Below, piece by piece: positions 1-12,892 of a stretch of DNA of 64,000 bases; the first letter of the stretch is position 1; the number at the start of each line of letters is the position of its first letter. Source of the DNA: Glandiceps talaboti (Eukaryota > Hemichordata > Enteropneusta > Spengelidae); assembly GCF_964340395.1 (NCBI RefSeq), contig NC_135561.1, positions 23,374,486 through 23,438,485 of the forward strand. The letters run 5' to 3'. Made by a program: the position numbers and the translations under genes. Under the pieces are notes generated by a model. The model ran no database searches and was not told the DNA's origin. It saw only the letters and a list, made by a program, of their open reading frames with translations.

Positions 1-1370
1 TGCAAAGTCTATGCTAGAATTAAAACATATTATATGGCCTACGAAAGTTGAGTACTAAATATTACCACTCATAAATCTGCTGAGTTAAGTTAGGTCCCTG
101 GAGGGCGCTGTAGTAGTGATCGTGAAATCATTACTTGGTACATGAAACGATGAATATCAAGTATTGTTCGGAGTGCAATTAGGTTGCTAAACTACCCAAC
201 ATTTATTGGTCTCGTCAATAAAAGAAATAGAACCGACATCAGATATGAGACATGGTAAAAAAAATTTGAAATATGTAAAGGTATTCATATATCACTCTGG
301 ACAACCGATATTGGCAAGTACAGTGTACTGAGTAGGTGTCCATTTGTACGCATAATATAGATATATATGTATGTATGTATGTTATGTATGTATGTATGTA
401 TGTATGTATGTACAGACAAGTAACACGTGTGATGTGTGTGTGTGGGGGGGGGGGCCTCTCTTCGGGTAGTGTCTAACGATGTGAACGCCAGTCACCCACC
501 CCAGGCATTGACACCCGAAATGACTCCTGTCAGTTACCCTTGCCTAGAAAATACTAGAAATTAGCAAATATTACAATTTCTGATCGGAAGGAGTATCTGA
601 TAGTTTTAAACGTTGTGACTCGTTCTGCTGCATTCGGTTATTTGTTGACATAAGTTTATTGCCACTTCATCACTTTGTAAAATTAGAATAATTTGAAAGA
701 TCATCAAAGAAATATAATATTTGCAGACGTACAGAAGGATCTTGATACTGAACACTTTATTGAATATTAATTTTGTTGGTATAGTAATTTCTACTTTAAA
801 CGGTTGAATCCTTTTCTGCATTCAATAATGCTTGACGAGGCTTTGCCATTGTCACAACCTACACGACTGTCGGAAATATGGCCTTCCCATAGCAATGACG
901 ACATGTGTAGGAAGGGTTCGTTCGATATCGCTATATTAATTGCCCTTTATGCTTTAATTCTTGTATTGATAGTTTAAAGGATCAAAGTGTATTTTATCGC
1001 TCATTCGAGACGGCCAGTTAACTAGCATCCAAATGAGCTCCCCCTAACGTTATTGTTCCGTGTGCATGGCCGTCAATTTTTATTGTCTGTAACAAGTCAT
1101 ATTGGCAAGGTGTAACATTTAGAGTTGCTTTATTATTCTCAACAGACGTATTGGACTTTGTCAAGATTTATTACATTGTTAGCGTATAACACTTACGAGA
1201 CCCCGTTTTATTAGTCCTCCCTTATATGGTTACACTCCAACAAACCCAGCCGTTGACCCGTACATAATGGTTTTACCTCTGTCAAAGAAATAGATCAATG
1301 ATCATCAATTAGGCAGCGGAAAGAAGGTGAACACGTTGAAAAATTACACAAGAAAGTTGTTGAAATCAGA
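1..1370. other. non-coding stretch, no gene recognised
   Basis: AT-rich single-copy-looking DNA with stops in all frames and no recognisable protein. It contains a short (ATGT)n run at about 366-411 and a G homopolymer near 445-454. I see no splice-flanked exon or RNA gene. Confidence 0.6.
366..411. repeat. (ATGT)n microsatellite
   Basis: About ten ATGT units, interrupted once, preceded by a short TA run. Confidence 0.9.
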
Positions 1371-1406
1371 CAGTCAGTCAGTCAGTCAGTCTTGTCAGTC
1401 TGACAA

Positions 1407-1446
<40 letters not shown>
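1371..1446. repeat. (CAGT)n / (TCTG)n compound microsatellite
   Basis: About five CAGT units are followed after a short spacer by about ten TCTG units. The two motifs read as a switch of simple-repeat type within one locus. Confidence 0.9.
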
Positions 1447-1950
1447 ATTTAACCGCAGTTCACTGCATGGTCTATGTGTAAACTAAGTGTTACTGGCATT
1501 GGGTTGTATAACCCATAGACATCTATTATCTAAGATATAACTGATTATAAGGACGCACATCTGTACACGGGGTAACACTGTACATGGATCTATCCATGCA
1601 CTGCAGTACTGGGACTTCAACATTTTCAACGAGAGTACTGTTTTTTTCCGACACACTTGACTCAGTCGAATCGATTCCTGATATGATATTGGTGGAATAT
1701 CTGAATATCATAAATTGAGTCAATGCTAAGAAATGAGAGATTTGAGGAAGTTAGATAACCATGGTGACTGTCACAATGATGATAAAGTATCCATCATATT
1801 ATAACGAATCTCTGAGGTGTAAATTACTCACTAATTTGGAGTTATTTTTCCTCGGGGAAAGTTATTATTATTATACTCGCACGAGTCTTCACATGGCCAT
1901 ATTTCTTGATTTTGTGGCGGAATGCTTAAACTCTGTAAGACCGGCCCCGA
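1447..1950. other. non-coding stretch
   Basis: No recognisable gene, RNA or mobile element. Only short frames with no similarity that I recognise. Confidence 0.55.
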
Positions 1951-2177
1951 GGGTTTATTTCATTGTACTAATCTATATCACCATGGCCATAGAGGGTTAT
2001 TTCATTGTACTAATCTATATCACCATGGCCATAGAGGGTTATTTCATTGTACTAATCTATATCACCATGGCCATAGAGGGTTATTTCATTGTACTAATCT
2101 ATATCACCATGGCCATAGAGGGTTATTTCATTGTACTCATCTATATCACCATGGCCATAGAGGGTTATTTTATTGTC
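1951..2177. repeat. 42-bp minisatellite, about 5 copies
   Basis: The unit begins GGTTATTTCATTGTACTAAT and ends CACCATGGCCATAGAG. Copies are almost identical. The unit is a multiple of three, so open frames run through it (14-residue repeats); these are a by-product, not a gene. Confidence 0.95.
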
Positions 2178-3758
2178 CTGTAACGGTTCTTATGCATGGC
2201 TTTTGTTAGCCATGGTCCATTTACATTTCATGGATAACAGACAAGACGGAAGTACTTTTTTTTAAAACTTTCTATAGGAAATTATCATTTTTTCTTGTAT
2301 TGTCGTTTTTATATTACGATTATGAGATTGCTGTGATGAGAGTACGACAGAAAGTTAAAGATAAGTTGGTTTATTTGATTCGTACGTGCATGCAACATTG
2401 GTGACGTCATAAATTGATATCAGGGTTGCACCTTGTGCAAGAAAAATGCCATTCACCTGACACTGCGTAGATATTGTATCGCATATTCAATAATTAACAA
2501 GGCACTCATACAAACCCTTTGGTTCTTCTTTCTGAACCCATTGTCTTGAAGTTATCTACATGACAGTATGTGTATGTTGGTGACATTTTTCTGATTGCCT
2601 AGCCCGTGCATTGTTCCATAGGCCAGTGTTGAAATCAGAAGTGCTCTCCATACTGTGTGTTTATTTGTCAACGGACCTCAACATTGTCATTAAAATGTCT
2701 AACCCTTAGTGTTTGATTTGAATGGAAAAATACTACATGTCATGTCATGTTATATCTTTTCTTGGTGTGATAGTTATTTCACTGACAAACACTATGATTA
2801 ACTAAATTTATCCCAGCCGTTAGACTTACTATAGTTCACATAAAGAATTGTGCCGAGGGCAGTAAAACTGTGAGAAATACGACTTTGCTATCTTGTATCG
2901 ATTAATGACAGCTACAATTAATACTTTAAAGCACCAGTTAGAAAGCTGCGTCAAAATGAAGACCCCGAGCGTGTGATCGTGTCGCTTTGCTAGTTTACTC
3001 GTCATTTCGCTTCTCCAGCCCCGCGGCTACTTCGTGCCATTTGTGTAAAATCAACGATGAGGAGGTACAAGAATGACACCTATAGTTTTCATCTTCCATT
3101 GAGATAAACGAGACATTCTTATATCTACAAAAAACGCCGATGACTGTCTTTAGAGATAGAAAAGAAGAAGAAACACAAGTCGAAAAAATTGTTAAGTTTG
3201 CCCTATCATTGAATTCAGTCAACACGTTAAAAGTCATGAAACGGTAATGAGTTTGTCCCCAAAAGACTCGTTGCATAGAAATGACGATAATTTCAACTAT
3301 ACGTTATCGTTATACGTCATAACTTACCGTGTCCGTACATTTTTATATTCTTGAAATCAAGCTACAAACTGACAACCTTTCCAAATGCACTATAATGTCA
3401 CATGATTGTCAATTCTCGCCTTTTTTTCGTTTAACCGCAATACTAAGTATTTCTCTAATATTAACGATGTGATAAAAGACACAGTATGAGATTATGCCAA
3501 GGTAAATTAGTAACCTTTGTGTTTTCTAAGAGCCGGATACTTTGCTGAGGTCAAAGGTCATCGTATGATATATTTTGATAGTTTGTAAGAAACGAGAGTT
3601 GTTTTTATGATATGCCTTCCTACGCTGACCTCCAACGGCCTCTCGTAAATTTATCAATCTACCCTTACAAGTAATGGCTGAATCCAAATTGATGCTTATT
3701 TCCTGCTGTGCGACATATCAAACAACAAGTCGTGGTTATGACACCATGCCTTTATCAG
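2178..3758. other. non-coding stretch
   Basis: Apparently unique AT-rich sequence. It includes one perfect TGACGTCA octamer at 2402-2409. No gene is recognised on either strand; the open frame at 2995-3276 (minus) has no features I recognise. Confidence 0.5.
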
Positions 3759-3824
3759 TTCTATTTATTTGCATCGGGATATAAAGTATATATGGACTTT
3801 ATTTCCCGATACAAATAAATAGAA
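3759..3824. repeat. 29-bp-arm inverted repeat (hairpin)
   Basis: The left arm 3759-3787 and right arm 3796-3824 are reverse complements at 27 of 29 positions, separated by 8 bp. The hairpin ends five bases before the CATA microsatellite begins. Confidence 0.85.
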
Positions 3825-3828
3825 TTGA

Positions 3829-3953
3829 ACATACATACATACATACATACATACATACATACATACATACATACATACATACATACACACATACACACAT
3901 ACATACATACATACATACATACATACATACATACATACATACACACACACACA
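3829..3953. repeat. (CATA)n microsatellite with CA tail
   Basis: About 125 bp of CATA units with CACA interruptions, ending in a short CA run. Confidence 0.95.
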
Positions 3954-4409
3954 CCCTTATACTGCTAAGTGTATATGTGGTATTACATGTAATGATGTGT
4001 AGCTAAGGAAGTCGACGTGGCACGTAAGAAAAAGAAACAGGAATGACATAAAAGGAGAAATGCTAAGTTAGCAAAGATGTGAACAAGTAAGCTGTGAGAC
4101 TGATGAGACAAAGTAGTACTACTATGCGTTAGTTACGTGTACGTGTGTTGTCCCCATATAGACGGGTTTATTGTAAGTTCCCGCCAATTCTTATCTTTGG
4201 GACAATGAATCATTCGGTATCAATGAATACATGTAAGAGAGCATTTAGTTCTAAAGTTCAGTACTATATTATAATTTTAACACCACCATAATTTCCATAT
4301 TAAAGTCTAAGGAATAGTCCAAGACGGAATTGTGACAAGCCATGATATATAACGTGATTTATGTATGGCTAGCTATTAAAGACATGTAACGTAATTTGTG
4401 AATGGCTGT
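3954..4409. other. non-coding stretch
   Basis: Unique-looking AT-rich DNA between two repeat loci; nothing recognised. Confidence 0.5.
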
Positions 4410-6063
4410 GCTAGTAGTGGTGGTTCACTGTCTAGTGTGCTGATAGTGATGGTTTACTGTCTAGTGTGCTGGTAGTGATGGCTCACTGCCTAGTGTGCTG
4501 ATAGTGATGGTTCACTGTCTAGTGTGCTGGTAGTGATGGCTTACTGTCTGGTGTGCTAGTAGTGATGGCTCATTGCCTAGTGTGCTAGTAGTGGTGGTTC
4601 ACTGTCTAGTGTGCTGATAGTGATGGTTTACTGTCTAGTGTGCTGGTAGTGATGGCTCACTGCCTAGTGTGCTGGTAGTGATGGCTCATTGCCTAGTGTG
4701 CTAGTAGTGATGGCTTACTGCCTAGTGTGCTAGTAGTGATGGCTCACTGTCTGGTGTGCTGGTAGTGATGGCTCACTGTCTGGTGTGCTAGTAGTGGTGG
4801 TTCACTGTCTAGTGTGCTGATAGTGATGGTTCACTGTCTAGTGTGCTGGTAGTGATGGCTCACTGCCTAGTGTGCTGGTAGTGATGGCTCATTGCCTAGT
4901 GTGCTAGTAGTGATGGCTTACTGCCTAGTGTGCTAGTAGTGATGGCTCACTGTCTGGTGTGCTGGTAGTGATGGCTTACTGCCTAGTATGCTGGCAGTGA
5001 TGGTTCACTGCCTAGTGTGCTGGTAGTGATGGCTCACTGTCTGGTGTGCTAGTAGTGATGGCTTACTAGTGTGCTGGTAGTGATGGCTTACTGTCTGGTG
5101 TGCTAGTAGTGATGGCTCACTGCCTAGTGTGCTGGTAGTGATGGCTCACTGTCTGGTGTGCTGGTAGTGATGGCTTACTGCCTAGTATGCTGGCAGTGAT
5201 GGCTCACTGTCTGGTGTGCTAGTAGTGATGGCTCACTGCCTAGTGTGCTGGTAGTGATGGCTCACTGTCTGGTGTGCTGGTAGTGATGGCTCACTGTCTG
5301 GTGTGCTGGTAGTGATGGCTCACTGTCTGGTGTGCTGGTAGTGATGGCTCACTGTCTGGTGTGCTAGTAGTAATGGCTCACTGCCTAGTGTGCTAGTAGT
5401 GATGGTTCACTGTCTAGTGTGCTGGTAGTGATGGCTCACTGTCTAGTATGCTGACGGCGATGGCTCACTATCTGGTGTGCTCGTAGTGATGGCTCACTGT
5501 CTGGTGTGCTAGTAGTAATGGCTCACTGCCTAGCGTGCTGGTAGTGATGACTCACTCCCTAGTGTGCTGGTAGTGATGGCACACTGTCTAGTGTGCTGGT
5601 AGTGATGGCTTACTGCCTAGTGTGCTGGCAGTGATGATTCACTGTCTAGTGTGCTGGTAGTGATGGCTCACTGTCTGGTGTGCTGGTAGTGATGGCTCAC
5701 TGTCTAGTGTGCTGGTAGTGATGGCTCACTGTCTGGTGTGCTGGTAGTGATGGCACACTGTCTAGTGTGCTGGTAGTGATGGCTTACTGCCTAGTGTGCT
5801 GGCAGTGATGATTCACTGTCTAGTGTGCTAGTAGTGATGGCTCACTGCCTAGTGTGCTGGTAGTGATGGCTCACTGTCTAGTGTGCTAGTAGTGATGGCT
5901 CACTGCCTAGTGTGCTGGTAGTGATGGCTCACTGTCTAGTGTGCTAGTAGTGATGGCTCACTGCCTAGTGTGCTGGTAGTGATGGCTCACTGTCTAGTGT
6001 GCTGGTAGTGATGGCTCACTGTCTGGTGTGCTAGTAGTGATGGCTTACTGCCTAGTGTACTAC
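4410..6063. repeat. 29-bp minisatellite, about 57 copies
   Basis: The unit reads TAGTGATGGCTCACTGTCTA then GTGTGCTGG. Variants (CTC/CTT/TTC, CTA/CTG, TGCCT/TGTCT) recur in blocks, for example at spacings of 174 bp (6 units) and about 203 bp (7 units), showing higher-order duplication. At the right edge one unit is inverted (about 6062-6085). Confidence 0.95.
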
Positions 6064-6084
6064 TGAGCCATCACTATTACCAGT

Positions 6085-6335
6085 AAGCATTGCTACTGGT
6101 ACACAAGTAAACATTGCTACCAATTAGTAGTAAGAAGGTAATCATTACTAGCAAACAAGTAAACATTAATGTTAGTAAACAGTCAAACTTTAGTATTAGT
6201 AAAGAGGTAAACATTGCTAGTGAACAAGCAAACATAAAACTAAACAAGTAAACATTAGTTTTAATAACAACAAGCAAACATGAGCAAGCAAACATCAGTA
6301 AAGAGGCAAACAGTAGTACTGGTAAACAAGCCATT
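6085..6335. repeat. degenerate repeat rich in AAGTAAACATT
   Basis: The motif (A)CAAG(T/C)AAACATT with TAGTA spacers recurs about eight to ten times with irregular spacing. It reads as a decayed tandem array directly after the 29-bp array. Confidence 0.6.
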
Positions 6336-6370
6336 CCCAATGTCCACAACCATTGTCACATTTCCTAATT

Positions 6371-6478
6371 GTCTGTATATCTTATATGATGGACTATCTA
6401 TCCATGGATAGTTCTACACCATTCTCTGTTATATCTTATATGATGGACTATCTCTGCATGGATAGTTCTACACCATTG
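6371..6478. repeat. two-copy direct repeat, about 54 bp
   Basis: Two near-identical copies of a segment containing TATCTTATATGATGGACTAT and GGATAGTTCTACACCATT follow each other. Confidence 0.85.
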
Positions 6479-7654
6479 CAAACATGTCTAAGTGTTCCAA
6501 TACGGTTATGATATACAAGAAGCTGTCCCCTTTTTTACACCATGGCAACTACCCCCTGGATGCAATTAACAGCAATAATAACGTCAGTATTTCAAGGCCT
6601 ATTACACGTATCCATAGCAACCTGTAATTGCTTTGTTATAAAGTCAACACTGGTCTAGAAAAGATAGTTTGGATTAAATCTCACTATTTCTCATTTTATT
6701 TCTTGCAAGATAAGATTAATGTCTTTTAGAATTCAGATATCCTAAGAGTGAAAGCTAAATATTTTGTCATTGTTTACTAGTTTTAAACTTTTTTTGCATA
6801 GATAAACAATTGACTATATATTATGATTATTGACGTGGCTGTTATCTGACGTGTTCACTGTTCTTATATTTCCCCTGATATCGTATCAACACAAAACCTT
6901 GTACAGCCATTCACACGTCGTCATTGCGTATTCTCCAATTCGTGACCAACTCGTAGAATAAGACCAATGAATAACATTATCTTTGTCTCCTTAAGTCCGT
7001 GTTGTTTACCAGATTCAGGGGTTCTACACCACTAATTAAAATGTAAGGCAATCGTCGCCACTGGCTTCAACCTTGGAGTTTGTGTAAACCACATTTCCTA
7101 CAAATAGGTAGTTGTGACTACACATTATCTTATCGTTTGGAACTTATCAGCAAACTTAGTGTCAAGGTTGGTTCATTTGCTATCAACTATTTGGTGTAGA
7201 TGTATGGTTCGATAATTTCCGTAAACTCGTAACATTGTTGTATACACGTATCATGAATTTGTAATTTCTGTGTTTTGGTTCAGACATGGCTAGTGACATC
7301 CAGTGTATTTGACTTCCACGCGATATGTTAGGAAATCCGTTACGATGGCTGGTTACCATCTGGGAATCCATCAAGTATGTCTGTCCTGCGGTCACTGTCA
7401 TTGTCATCTGTAACGGTTGAATGGCCGTACTACATGGTGTAAGTCGTCAGGGGTGTTGTAATCAACTGCATGTCTCACAAATAAAACCAATTGAATAGGA
7501 ACTAATCGTCAACAAACATGTCTTGCAAGTCTCGTCATCAATAACATGTTTTATATTTGAATCGTTTTCAGAATTTAATATGAAGCAGACTCTTATTAAC
7601 TTGTGTGTGAATGTTACTTTCATTGTCAAATTCAATAAAAACAGAAACATTTAT

Positions 7655-7655
<1 letters not shown>
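6479..7655. other. non-coding stretch
   Basis: No gene or known repeat recognised. Several short frames lack features that I recognise. Confidence 0.5.
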
Positions 7656-7731
<76 letters not shown>

Positions 7732-7901
7732 ATACATACATACGTACTTACGTACGTACGTACGTACATACATACATACACATATACATACATACATACA
7801 TACATACATACATACATACATGCATGCATGCATACATACATACATACATACATACATACATACATACATGCATGTATACATACATACATACATACATACA
7901 T

Positions 7902-7953
<52 letters not shown>
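7656..7953. repeat. compound microsatellite (TA)n-(TACG)n-(CATA)n-(CA)n
   Basis: About 75 bp of TA is followed by TACG units, a long CATA/CATG tract and about 32 bp of CA. Open frames across it in several registers are low-complexity artefacts. Confidence 0.95.
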
Positions 7954-7958
<5 letters not shown>

Positions 7959-8683
7959 TATACTAGTATTAAGTTCATTGCACACATTACAATTCTTGTT
8001 CCTTGTTTTAGTGCATTATTATACAATGTCCATGGCCATTTATAATATGTAATGTATCAACCTCTAATCCCACTGCACTGTATGCCTCATCATAAACTAT
8101 AGATAATTCATGGAAGAGATTCCCTACTGTCTGTTTCTCGGCTATGATCCTCAGTCACTTCTGTGGCGTCTACGTTTCTTGTTGTGGTTTGCTTATCTTC
8201 GCCCGAGGCTTAACATGAGAGACCCAGCGATGTAGTAACATATCATCGTATACTTCATTTCATTGTCAGTATAACCGACCTGCTCAGACGGCAGTTCTTT
8301 CAAACTTCCATAAGCTGCGACAAATATGTGTGAACTGCACCGCGACACCTGGATCTACGGTGAATAATTTAAAAGACCATCAACGTTTAGTTCATCTTAA
8401 ACGGCGCCTAGCAGTGCACAGTTTCCATATAATCCAGATTATCCAGCCTTTCATCCCATCCACTCTGTCTATGGCCACTAAACAATGATTGACATAGATC
8501 ACACACCGTCATCAATATTAATTCCTCTCCTTTACCTGTCTGTTTTCTTACGAAAAGAAGTTAGATGCATAAGATATCAAAACTATTCCAAAATTTGCAA
8601 CTCTTGAACCAAAGCCTATTAGTACCTGTATGTTAGCTGTACATATATGACAAAATACTCCATATTTCAGATTAAGGTACCCT
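7954..8683. other. non-coding stretch
   Basis: Unique-looking sequence with no recognised gene, RNA or element. Confidence 0.5.
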
Positions 8684-10420
8684 CCATATTTTAATCAGTG
8701 GATGTATACTCTATATTTTAGTCAGTGGATGTATACTCTATATTTTAATCAGTGGATGTATACTCTATATTTTAGTCAGTGGATGTATACTCTATATTTT
8801 AGTCAGTGGATGTATACTCTATATTTTAGTCAGTGGATGTATACTCTATATTTTAGTCAGTGGATGCATACTCTATTTTTTAGTCAGTGGATGTATACTC
8901 TATATTTTAATCAGTGGATGCATACTCTATATTTTAGTCAGTGGATGCATACTCTATATTTTAATCAGTGGATGTATACTCTATATTTTAGTCAGTGGAT
9001 GTATACTCTATATTTTAGTCAGTGGATGTATACTCTATATTTTAATCAGTGGATGTATACTCTATATTTTAGTCAGTGGATGTATACTCTATATTTTAAT
9101 CAGTGGATGCATACTCTATATTTTAGTCAGTGGATGCATACTCTATATTTTAGTCAGTGGATGCATACTCTATATTTTAATCAGTGGATGTATACTCTAT
9201 ATTTTAGTCAGTGGATGTATACTCTATATTTTAGTCAGTGGATGTATACTCTATATTTTAATCAGTGGATGTATACTCTATATTTTAGTCAGTGGATGTA
9301 TACTCTATATTTTAGTCAGTGGATGCATACTCTATATTTTAGTCAGTGGATGTATACTCTATATTTTAGTCAGTGGATGTATACTCTATATTTTAATCAG
9401 TGGATGTATACTCTATATTTTAGTCAGTGGATGTATACTCTATATTTTAGTCAGTGGATGTATACTCTATATTTTAGTCAGTGGATGCATACTCTATTTT
9501 TTAGTCAGTGGATGTATACTCTATATTTTAATCAGTGGATGCATACTCTATATTTTAGTCAGTGGATGCATACTCTATATTTTAATCAGTGGATGTATAC
9601 TCTATATTTTAGTCAGTGGATGTATACTCTATATTTTAATCAGTGGATGCATACTCTATATTTTAGTCAGTGGATGCATACTCTATATTTTAGTCAGTGG
9701 ATGTATACTCTATATTTTAGTCAGTGGATGTATATTCTATATTTTAATCAGTGGATGTATACTCTATATTTTAGTCAGTGGATGTATACTCTATATTTTA
9801 GTCAGTGGATGTATACTCTATATTTTAATCAGTGGATGTATACTCTATATTTTAGTCAGTGGATGTATACTCTATATTTTAGTCAGTGGATGTATACTCT
9901 ATATTTTAGTCAGTGGATGCATACTCTATTTTTTAGTCAGTGGATGTATACTCTATATTTTAATCAGTGGATGCATACTCTATATTTTAGTCAGTGGATG
10001 CATACTCTATATTTTAATCAGTGGATGTATACTCTATATTTTAGTCAGTGGATGTATACTCTATATTTTAATCAGTGGATGCATACTCTATATTTTAGTC
10101 AGTGGATGCATACTCTATATTTTAGTCAGTGGATGTATACTCTATATTTTAGTCAGTGGATGTATATTCTATATTTTAATCAGTGGATGTATACTCTATA
10201 TTTTAGTCAGTGGATGTATACTCTATATTTTAGTCAGTGGATGTATACTCTATATTTTAGTCAGTGGATGTATATTCTATATTTTAATCAGTGGATGTAT
10301 ACTCTATATTTTAGTCAGTGGATGTATACTCTATATTTTAGTCAGTGGATGTATACTCTATATTTTAGTCAGTGGATGTATACTCTATATTTTAGTCAGT
10401 GGATGTATACTCTATATTTA
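8684..10420. repeat. 27-bp minisatellite, about 64 copies, with 16-unit higher-order repeat
   Basis: The unit is ATGTATACTCTATATTTTAG followed by TCAGTGG. Variant sites are GTA/GCA, TAGT/TAAT, ATATTTT/ATTTTTT and ACT/ATT. Because 27 is a multiple of three and the unit lacks stops in one frame, it is open for over 600 codons (nine-residue repeats). Units 26-41 and 42-57 (9377-9808 and 9809-10240) share the same order of variants, giving a 432-bp higher-order unit. I see no sign that it is coding. Confidence 0.95.
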
Positions 10421-10429
10421 TATATAGGC

Positions 10430-11345
10430 ATATGCATGTCAATTAATTTTGCGGCCTCGACCTTAAAAATGGTGGTAAACATTCACATTTTACTTATAAT
10501 CTCTAAACGTTTTATACATATGGACACCAAGTGTCTACCCTCACATGATGAACTTTCTAATGAAACATTGACCTTTTACCTTGACAAACATTTAAAAGCT
10601 AAACGACCGATTTTTTCTTTCTATGTTAACTCAAGATGTTGAATAAACAAAGACTTCATTTGAATGTCTATACCCCAAAGATCACCTGTCTGTTTAGTCC
10701 CCAATGGGCATAAAGGTAACATACTCTGTGAGACATGTGCATGCCAATTTATTTTATGACCGAATCAAACATGGCCGAATGGCAACCATAGTTGTTGCTA
10801 AATTGGACAATATGCATCATAACTTTCGAGATATAATACATATTGACTCCATTCAAATGCCTCCACCCATATTATCAAATATGAGTTTTCTTTTAAGACC
10901 CTGACCTTTGACCTTGAAAGTCTTTTTCAAGGTCAAATAACCAAATTTGGCTTATCTTCAAAGTTTTTTCGAATAAAATATTTCAAGTAATGATGATATT
11001 TTTATCATGTCTTGGTTTTTACTATGTGAGGCATAAATACATCACTTAATTTCACGACCTTGATCTGAATAGCAAAATGGCGGCCATGTTTGTGATTCTT
11101 TTTGCCTGTTATCCCAAAAGTTTGATACAGTCATATGGACTCCATTCAAGTGTCTACCCTCACATTATCAATGAGGAGTTTTCTAATGAGACATTAACAT
11201 TTGACCTTTACAAACATTTTCGAGGTGAACTGACCCAAATTTTTTCTATCTATGTAAACTCAAAAAGTTGAATAAACAAAGATTCCATTTAAATGTCTAT
11301 ACCCCAAAGGTCAGCTTTCTTTTTATATCTTGACCTTTGCCTTTG
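10430..11345. repeat. three divergent copies of a dispersed repeat
   Basis: Segments at about 10430-10700, 10725-10925 and 11055-11345 share a CATGTCAATT/ATGCCAATTTATTTTATGA-like start, ACTCCATTCAA(G/A)TG and CCCTCACATTATC blocks, and TGACCTTTGACCT-type motifs. Copies one and three also share GTTGAATAAACAAAGA and AATGTCTATACCCCAAAG. The family resembles the sequence at about 52140-52500. Coding potential is not apparent. Confidence 0.7.
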
Positions 11346-11846
11346 ACCTCCATATTCAAGGTCAAATAGCAAACTGGTCAATAAATTACGAAGTTTATAA
11401 CTAGGGATTGATTGAAGGCTTGTTCTTACTAACATGGTAACGTTACAGACACTTTTATTCCGCAATAATGTTACAGACACTGTTATTGTGCAATAATGAT
11501 TATGGCTACACCTATAGTATGTGCGCATGTAGTGAACAATTGTAGCAGCATCGGTGAAATCAACTGGTATATATAATATCCCCCCCCCCCCCACGTGTCA
11601 TGTTTTTGTAAGATAGCCAACATTTGATGTCGATTTTATTCAGATGTGTTCTTACTCTCTTTTGAAGATCATGATACAGTAAGCGTACTCTTCAATGCTG
11701 TTGCCAGTTGTTAACCTAAAAAATATGCATGGACAACTTTGTGAATTGTATCTCCTCTTTCCTCCAAATCATAACGCTCTAGAAGTAAAGTGTGCCTTCT
11801 ACTTTTCCCCAACTTGTAATGCTTTAGAATTGATAATGTATGTAGA
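11346..11846. other. non-coding stretch with poly-C run
   Basis: No gene recognised. A run of about 13 C lies near 11580-11592. Confidence 0.5.
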
Positions 11847-12262
11847 TTGTCCCTTGGCCACTGTTACACAGCTATAGATTGTAAATATAAATATTCACTT
11901 GGTCACTGTTACACAGCTATAGATTGTAAATATAAATATTCACTTGGTCACTGTTACACAGCTATAGATTGTAAATATAAATATTCACTTGGTCACTGTT
12001 ACACAACTATAGATTGTAAATATAAATATTCACTTGGTCACTATTACACAGCTATAGATTGTAAATATAAATATTCACTTGGTCACTGTTACACAGCTAT
12101 AGATTGTAAATATAAATATTCACTTGGTCACTGTTACACAACTATAGATTGTAAATATAAATATTCACTTGGTCACTGTTACACAGCTATAGATTGTAAA
12201 TATAAATATTCACTTGGTCACTGTTACACAGCTATAGATTGTAAATATAAATATTCACTTTA
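11847..12262. repeat. 45-bp minisatellite, about 9 copies
   Basis: The unit contains CACTTGGTCACTGTTACACA and GCTATAGATTGTAAATATAA. Copies differ at one or two positions. It is open in one frame as a 15-residue repeat, an effect of unit length. Confidence 0.95.
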
Positions 12263-12892
12263 TTCATAATAGTTTTCATCTCCTATGCCAACGTTTTCCA
12301 TCTTATATTCTTTGAAATGACTGACTTTGTACCTTCTTTGCAGCCTACGTTGTAACATCTGTTTCAAGTGTCAATTTAAAGATTATCCCTAAAATCCTGC
12401 GTATTTTGTCGTCAACTATTTTTGTGTTTTTCCTTGTATTTCCGTGTCACATTGCTGGGTATTCATTGCGTTTCTGCAATAGTTTCTTTAGAAATCGGGC
12501 TCCTTTTTTGCTTGACTTCGGTCTTGCATACAAACGGAAAAGCTGTGCCACGGGGGATTTGAAAGCCAGACTCGATGTAGAATGATTACTCAGTTTTAGC
12601 AGGATTGACTATAGTTATGTATCTCCTCTCCCTTTGTGTAAATTGTATTATAATAGATCGCCCGTGGCACTCTATGCAGTCACCTATTATGTTTTGCTGT
12701 AGCGATATGATATATGTGAACTGCCAGCACATTTACACATACAATATATGGGATTTATCCACCTTCAGTTGCTATTCACAGCTACAGGAACCTTTCTAGA
12801 TCAGTGTTTTTAGATTTGTTTTGGTAAGACGAAATCTTGGTTGCCATTCATCTGACATGCCATGCACACGGAAAGTAATATGTATTGAAGAT
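12263..12892. other. non-coding stretch
   Basis: Unique-looking sequence; nothing recognised. Confidence 0.5.

Noticed and set aside
8702-10642. 646-codon open frame with nine-residue repeats (MYTLYFSQW type)
   Set aside because: It is the 27-bp minisatellite read in its stop-free register. Variation is not codon-aware and no promoter or splice support is seen.
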